From NCBI GenBank assembly GCA_016196785.1, contig JACPXA010000224.1, forward strand, positions 1 through 13,757: a stretch of DNA of 13,757 bases. Reading direction: 5' to 3'. The position numbers and the translations under genes are program-made. The stretch comes from Elusimicrobiota bacterium (lineage in GTDB: Bacteria; Elusimicrobiota; Elusimicrobia; 2-01-FULL-59-12; JACPXA01). The number at the start of each line of letters is the position of its first letter. The stretch's first letter is position 1. This document shows positions 10,246-13,757 of this stretch, in pieces. The notes beneath the pieces were generated by a model. It worked only from the letters and a program-made list of their open reading frames with translations, was not told the origin of the DNA and made no database searches.

Positions 10246-11079
10246 CTACACACTAAGAGGATTCAAACCGAGTTTCATTATCGCATCTTCGAGCGTTTCA
10301 ATGGCAGCATGACGATTGCGTCTGGAACGAAGAGATAAATAACCTGCTTGAAAGGGAGTGTAATGAGCGATTTTCGCGCCATGATCGATAGATCGCTGAA
10401 TACCATAAAACTGAAAATCGCAGAAAAGCACGGAGCCGACCGAGGTCCCTTGTAATTTGGCTAGCACACCCCTCTCAACGTCCTCCCACAACCTGCCTGT
10501 GCTCACAGACAAGGCATGATAAGCGTCGTCTTCGGTTCGTGCGACCGCGCCGGTTTGATATTCCACAATTTTGCTCACATCCACAACGATAATGCCTTCC
10601 ATGCCTGAGTTTTGAATCTGGTCACGTCCCTCGCGTATCCGCTGAATAAGTTTCCTTTTAGAGTCGAGTTTCTTGCACGCCAACCCGACCCTTACGTTGC
10701 CCACATGAGCGACGACATCAGGCTCATCGAGCGAAACGGGATGTCCTGCCTTTTCAACGATCCACGCGGCCATCAACTCCACCAACTCATTGGCGTACCT
10801 CGCTTCTTGGACAAGCCGATTCACATGGCTCGTTCCCTTTATGCGTCCCTTAATGTGTTCCAAACATTCCGAGAGCCACAGGAATTCTCCCGTTTTGGAC
10901 AGAAGGTCCAAATCTTGGCCTCCAAAAGGACTGGAAGCTGCGCAGAACCGCTCCGCTGCTTCGAGGCGCTGACACACCGGATTCTTGTTCGAAGTGTGGA
11001 TGCTTAACTCACCGCATAGATCACGGAATCGCCGGGTCCGCATTGCGATGAGATCTCGACTCACGTGTTCATTTAACAT
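10246..11079 (-). CDS. Unrecognised 277-residue protein, possibly a degenerate nuclease fold
   Basis: No family is recognised with confidence. The N-terminal about 110 residues are helical and charged. The middle part, EPDVVAHVGNVRVGLACKK (119-137), has the strand-turn-strand shape of a PD-(D/E)xK nuclease core: P120-D121, a beta hairpin, then xCK at 134-136. However, the position expected to hold E or D is Ala134. Next come IREGRDQIQNSGMEG, a helix with a conserved-looking Gln, and a hydrophobic strand, IIVVDVS (163-169), which also fits such folds. A C-terminal helix follows. It may therefore be an inactive or unusual restriction-like enzyme; this is inference. The gene is bracketed by the two direct repeats and lies inside the tRNA-Ser/att-like interval. 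TAAAAT sits about 7 nt before the ATG, suggesting a nearly leaderless start. Confidence 0.68.
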   Translation of the reverse strand: MLNEHVSRDLIAMRTRRFRDLCGELSIHTSNKNPVCQRLEAAERFCAASSPFGGQDLDLLSKTGEFLWLSECLEHIKGRIKGTSHVNRLVQEARYANELVELMAAWIVEKAGHPVSLDEPDVVAHVGNVRVGLACKKLDSKRKLIQRIREGRDQIQNSGMEGIIVVDVSKIVEYQTGAVARTEDDAYHALSVSTGRLWEDVERGVLAKLQGTSVGSVLFCDFQFYGIQRSIDHGAKIAHYTPFQAGYLSLRSRRNRHAAIETLEDAIMKLGLNPLSV

Positions 11080-11112
11080 GGAGTAATTTTAACTCACGCT
11101 CAGCCCTGCGTG

Positions 11113-11189
11113 CCCTAAGGGAGCGTATTTTGGGAAATCGGGACCGAGCAGCAAAACCGGATTACCTAAGAACGTCCCAGTGTCCCCCG
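11113..11189. repeat. Hairpin repeat, copy B
   Basis: This is the diverged direct copy of the segment at 10169-10245. It begins 33 bp upstream of the start of the 277-codon gene. Its stems are weaker (CCCTAA with TTTGGG; ATCGG with CCGGAT), so it looks older or less constrained than copy A. It runs into a short compound palindrome, GTGTC-cccc-GACAC followed by CGACA-cag-TGTCG (about 11181-11200). Confidence 0.58.
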
Positions 11190-11229
11190 ACACAGTGTCG
11201 AATTAAGGAATGGAGCTTCATTTGCCATG

Positions 11230-11268
11230 TTGACGACTCTTGACGGCTTACCCGTCCAAATTCGTCAA
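11230..11268. repeat. Nested stem-loop
   Basis: The inner stem GACGG (11242-11246) pairs with CCGTC (11252-11256) around a 5-nt loop. The outer stem TTGACG (11230-11235) pairs with CGTCAA (11263-11268). TTGACG also repeats directly at the left arm (TTGACGactcTTGACGG). It could be a protein-binding site, a recombination arm, or a folded RNA; no context decides. Confidence 0.4.
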
Positions 11269-11333
11269 TTTCGGTCCAACTCGGTCTATATGCCTCCGAC
11301 GGCGAAGTGCGGTAGGCAAGGCCATTCATTAAA

Positions 11334-11367
11334 TTTCAAGACAGGCGCCTTCAACGGTTCGGCTCAC
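11334..11367 (-). pseudogene. Partial tRNA-Ser copy (5' half), possible att half-site
   Basis: These 34 bp match tRNA-Ser positions 6-39 (10106-10139) at 30 of 34 positions in the same orientation. The first 22 (anticodon loop through D arm) are identical, and all four differences lie toward the 5' end of the tRNA. The 3' half (variable and T arms) is absent, so this is not a functional tRNA. The break falls at the anticodon loop, a known crossover place for tyrosine integrases. Confidence 0.7.
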
Positions 11368-11421
11368 TTGCCTCGACTTCGCTCGGCACAAGTCGTTTCG
11401 CTCACTGTGGATTCGGACCGC

Positions 11422-11772
11422 TCAATTCAGTAACTCCAATCTCAATTTTTGGACATCCTTATCCAAGACGAGGAGCCCCTGTAAGAGAAGAACGAACTCA
11501 TCATATTCCTTCGACAGACCGACATAATAACCGCCCAGGGCTTCCCTCAATCGCAACAACTCTCTTAAGGGCCTTGTCCCCTGGTTTGAAGAAACCGTTA
11601 AATCAATCAGCTCTAAGGCTCGCTCGAGAGATCCCTGAACATAGCCCTGCTCATTCCTCTTCATCCAATGCTGAGTACGGTTCAATTCGGAAGCGATATG
11701 TAAAATCTGATCAGCATACGGCCTAGATCGCCATTTCTCAACAGACAGGCCGGGATGAAGCTGGGCATTCAT
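11422..11772 (-). CDS. 116-residue helical protein paired with DUF5674
   Basis: Almost entirely alpha-helical by eye. A WxxRPYADQILHIASELNR helix (14-32) is followed by W36, then LERALELIDLTVSS (49-62), LRELLRLREALGGYY (69-83) and a leucine-rich C-terminal helix. From memory, similar small proteins with a 'K/RALELLDLT...LRELxRLRE' pattern occur beside other genes of unknown function in diverse bacteria, but no named family is assigned. The ATG overlaps the stop of the DUF5674 gene as ATGA, so the two are translationally coupled, which argues for a shared role or complex. The only CTCGAG in the window lies in this gene. No catalytic residues can be pointed to. Confidence 0.75.
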   Translation of the reverse strand: MNAQLHPGLSVEKWRSRPYADQILHIASELNRTQHWMKRNEQGYVQGSLERALELIDLTVSSNQGTRPLRELLRLREALGGYYVGLSKEYDEFVLLLQGLLVLDKDVQKLRLELLN

Positions 11773-12113
11773 GGCAATAGTTGCCCCAGAATACGGCGCA
11801 TTCCCTCTTGAATGTGGGGATCCTTGACTTGCATTGAAGAATTCCCTGCAGAAGGACGGATATTAATCATTGCCGTATATTCTATCCGACGCTCCCCTGT
11901 CTTCTCCACATACAGGTTCCCGCCCCACAAGTCTCCTTGGTTGGATCCACGGTCTAAGAGCACGGCTTCCGCGTCCGAATGTAATTCCCCGCCCAGTGCC
12001 ACAATCCCCCTACGCACATCGATGACGAACTTGATCATTTCGGGGAAAGGATCTCCCAAGAATTTTTGGAGGTGCTCGCTCGTCATTTTCCCTTCGATGA
12101 CTTCAATTGGCAT
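11769..12113 (-). CDS. DUF5674 family protein
   Basis: A 114-residue protein whose core matches my memory of DUF5674: PEMIKFVIDVRRGIVALGGE (24-43), LHSDAEAVLLDRGSNQGDLWG (44-64), NLY, then IEYTAMINIRPSAGN (77-91) and a short C-terminal helix. The polar and acidic residues gathered in GGELHSDAE, GSxQxDLWG and MINIRPSxGN are the conserved kind expected of a binding or active site, but the family has no known function. The start ATG is 3 nt after the stop of the BON-like gene, and its end overlaps the next gene by 4 nt. It is the third gene of a compact serS-led cluster. Confidence 0.85.
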   Translation of the reverse strand: MPIEVIEGKMTSEHLQKFLGDPFPEMIKFVIDVRRGIVALGGELHSDAEAVLLDRGSNQGDLWGGNLYVEKTGERRIEYTAMINIRPSAGNSSMQVKDPHIQEGMRRILGQLLP

Positions 12114-12116
12114 GGG

Positions 12117-12443
12117 TCAGGAGCTTCCTCGGATCGCACTGCGGGAAGGTGCGCTTCGCATCCACCGAAAACCCTGGCGTCGCCAACCTTCAATCTGCCA
12201 CCGCACATCGCGTACCCGATAGATCCCGCGCAAGACGAGATCGAGCTGTTTCAAAAAATGCGCGAGCCATAGAGGTTCTACGTCCTGGTTAAGTTTACTG
12301 GTCATCCGGAGATCTCCTTGGATATCCACGATCCCCTTGATGGTTGAGATGGTGACTGAGCTGACATCCACGCCCCGTTTCGTCAACTCTATCTTCACCT
12401 GCTGGTTGACCTGCCAGTCGTCACGACGGCTATACTCAGACAT
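12117..12443 (-). CDS. BON-domain-like protein downstream of serS
   Basis: A 108-residue protein without a signal peptide. Residues about 10-85 read as one BON-like alpha-beta unit: a first helix VNQQVKIELTKRG, the strand-turn VTISTIKGIVDIQGDLR (30-46) that resembles the 'v.v..G.V.L.G.v' core, a helix (58-70), and the closing LRGIYRVRDVRWQI (71-84) in place of the usual 'v.GV..V...l'. BON domains generally bind phospholipid or other ligands in envelope proteins; a cytoplasmic single-domain version is harder to place. The C-terminal about 20 residues are basic and look disordered. The ATG shares one base with the serS stop (TGATG), so it is made with SerS. Confidence 0.75.
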   Translation of the reverse strand: MSEYSRRDDWQVNQQVKIELTKRGVDVSSVTISTIKGIVDIQGDLRMTSKLNQDVEPLWLAHFLKQLDLVLRGIYRVRDVRWQIEGWRRQGFRWMRSAPSRSAIRGSS

Positions 12444-13723
12444 CAGCGGGGCTTCGCGGTGGGGATAACTGACATCCCGAGGTAGGGACGCAAGACTTCG
12501 GGAACGACCACAGTGCCATCGGCTTGCTGGTAATGCTCCAGCACCGCTGCGAAGGTGCGTCCAACCGCAACCCCGCTTCCGTTTAACGTATGGACCATTT
12601 CCTTTCGGCCATCAGTACGTTGAACCTTTGTTTGTGTCCGGCGAGCCTGGAAATCGGTGCAGGTGGAACACGAAGAGACCTCGCGCCAACGGTTCTCGCC
12701 TGGCATCCAGACTTCTAAATCGTACGTTTTCGCCGAAGCGAACCCAAGATCCACGGTACACAGTTCGATGACTCGGTAGGCGAACCCCAACCGTTGGAGG
12801 ATGACCTCCGCGTCCCGGGTGAGGGTCTCTAATTCTTCTAAGGAGCGTTCCGCGACACAAAATTTGACAAGTTCCACCTTATCAAATTGGTGGTTGCGGA
12901 TGAGCCCTTTGGTGTCTTTACCGTACGAGCCGGCTTCCCGCCGGAAGCACGCAGAGTAGCTGACGTAACGGCGGGGGAGATCTTCTTCCTTCAACGTCTC
13001 GCCACGGTGCAGGTTAGCCAGCGTAACCTCCGCGGTGGGGATCAGGTAGAGCTCATCATCCCGACAGCGAAAGAGTTCTTCCTCAAAGCGCGGGAGCTGG
13101 CCGGTTCCCTGCATCGTCTCGCGGGTCACAAGGAATGGCGTGAACACTTCGGTGTAGCCGTGCTCTTTGATGTGGACATCTAACATCCAGCTAATAAGCG
13201 CGCGTTCCAACGCTGCCCCGGCCCCGCGGAGGAGAGCGAACCGCGTTCCGGAGAGCGTGGCGGCGGTTGAAAAATCTAACACCCCTAGCGCCTCCCCCAC
13301 CTCCCAGTGGGGCTTCGGTTGAAACGAGAAGGTGGGTCGCTTCCCCCCTTCTCGAACTGTTCGGTTATCCTCAGGCCCCGCACCCGGCGGCACCGTTTCA
13401 TGCGGGATGTTTGACAGCCGGAGTAAGCCATCGGTGATCTGCGGTTCAAGGGCGGCGAGGGTTTTCTCTTTGTCTTTGAGGGCGGTCTTGACCGACTCCA
13501 TCTCGCGGATGAGGACCGCGGTGTCCTGGCCCTTTTGCTTCCGGTGCCCCACCTCCTGGGCGGCGGTGTTGCGCCGAGCGCGAAGCTGTTCAACGTCAGC
13601 TAAGAGCGTCTGATGCTGGCGGAGCTTGCTCAGAAACTGATCAAACGGGAACTTCGAGCGCCGCAGCTCCAATGCCCGTCGCACCACCTCCGGCCGCTCT
13701 CGAATTACCTTCGGATCTAACAT
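12443..13723 (-). CDS. serS: Seryl-tRNA synthetase
   Basis: This cytoplasmic class II synthetase charges tRNA-Ser (and tRNA-Sec). It is 426 residues, a normal bacterial length. Residues 1-110 form the antiparallel coiled coil that grips the long variable arm (LSKLRQHQTLLADVEQLRARR, REMESVKTALKDKEKTLAAL). The catalytic domain shows motif 1 around 160-200 (ALERALISWMLDVHIKEHGY), the TAE serine-site element (230-232), motif 2 CFRREAGSYGKDTKGLIRNH (259-278), EVSSCSTCTDFQARR (348-362) and motif 3 GSGVAVGRTFAAVLE (382-396). All key residues are present. The ATG at 13723 has no clear ribosome binding site. It heads a four-gene cluster; the 34 bp before it within the window are too few to show a promoter. 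Confidence 0.97.
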   Translation of the reverse strand: MLDPKVIRERPEVVRRALELRRSKFPFDQFLSKLRQHQTLLADVEQLRARRNTAAQEVGHRKQKGQDTAVLIREMESVKTALKDKEKTLAALEPQITDGLLRLSNIPHETVPPGAGPEDNRTVREGGKRPTFSFQPKPHWEVGEALGVLDFSTAATLSGTRFALLRGAGAALERALISWMLDVHIKEHGYTEVFTPFLVTRETMQGTGQLPRFEEELFRCRDDELYLIPTAEVTLANLHRGETLKEEDLPRRYVSYSACFRREAGSYGKDTKGLIRNHQFDKVELVKFCVAERSLEELETLTRDAEVILQRLGFAYRVIELCTVDLGFASAKTYDLEVWMPGENRWREVSSCSTCTDFQARRTQTKVQRTDGRKEMVHTLNGSGVAVGRTFAAVLEHYQQADGTVVVPEVLRPYLGMSVIPTAKPR

Positions 13724-13757
13724 CCGAGAGGAGCGGCGGGGACGATGGCGAAGTGAG

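Larger units (their letters stand above)
11080..11421. other. 342-bp non-coding stretch between two accessory genes
   Basis: No credible gene lies here. In order it holds repeat copy B, a short palindrome cluster, a nested stem-loop at 11230-11268, the partial tRNA-Ser copy at 11334-11367, and a short hairpin CGACTT (11374-11379) with AAGTCG (11390-11395). A forward frame from 11227 to 11433 is open but reads through the tRNA fragment and looks spurious. Confidence 0.7.

Noticed and set aside
11334..11367. A second functional tRNA-Ser
   Set aside because: Only the 5' half is present; variable and T arms are missing and the acceptor stem does not pair.
11227..11433. Forward frame of 68 codons
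   Set aside because: It reads through the stem-loop and the tRNA-Ser fragment, and its middle part is simply translated tRNA sequence.

Overview
The window looks like chromosomal DNA of a free-living Gram-negative bacterium of fairly high GC. An ADP-heptose-type glycosyltransferase points to a lipopolysaccharide outer membrane, and several products carry signal peptides. The overall feel (ChrA, a heavy-metal-binding-domain Cu ATPase, DUF5674, a Pcm with a leader) would fit Nitrospirota, Methylomirabilota (NC10) or a relative, but nothing here fixes the taxon.

Left part (1-5884): a possible gene end at the edge, then chrA (minus) divergent from a P1B-type copper ATPase gene (plus). The ATPase gene runs convergently, with a 41-bp overlap, into a minus-strand MFS exporter gene. 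The MFS gene is coupled by an ATGA overlap to an upstream glycosyltransferase family 9 gene.

Middle (5944-7817): two AT-richer minus-strand genes encode small exported or anchored proteins, one of them HEAT-like. They are divergent from pcm, whose likely product starts with a signal peptide.

Defence/accessory part (7818-11421): the gap after pcm carries an IS21-end-like pair of repeats. Next comes a minus-strand restriction-modification operon: a XhoI/PaeR7I-family endonuclease gene overlapping by 4 nt a beta-order DNA methyltransferase gene, preceded by a doubtful 98-codon ORF. tRNA-Ser(UGA) follows. To its right an unrecognised 277-codon gene is bracketed by two diverged direct copies of a ~77-bp hairpin repeat. 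Beyond that, a 34-bp copy of the 5' half of tRNA-Ser (30/34 identical) gives the layout of an integrated element in which one att half is displaced.

Right part (11422-13723): a very tightly packed minus-strand cluster runs serS - BON-like protein - DUF5674 protein - 116-residue helical protein, with junctions of 1-nt overlap, 3-nt gap and 4-nt overlap.

The best candidates for something undescribed are the DUF5674/116-residue gene pair, the 277-residue gene inside the tRNA-Ser/att-like structure, and the XhoI-family endonuclease with its beta-order methyltransferase. All functional claims come from reading motifs; no search was run.
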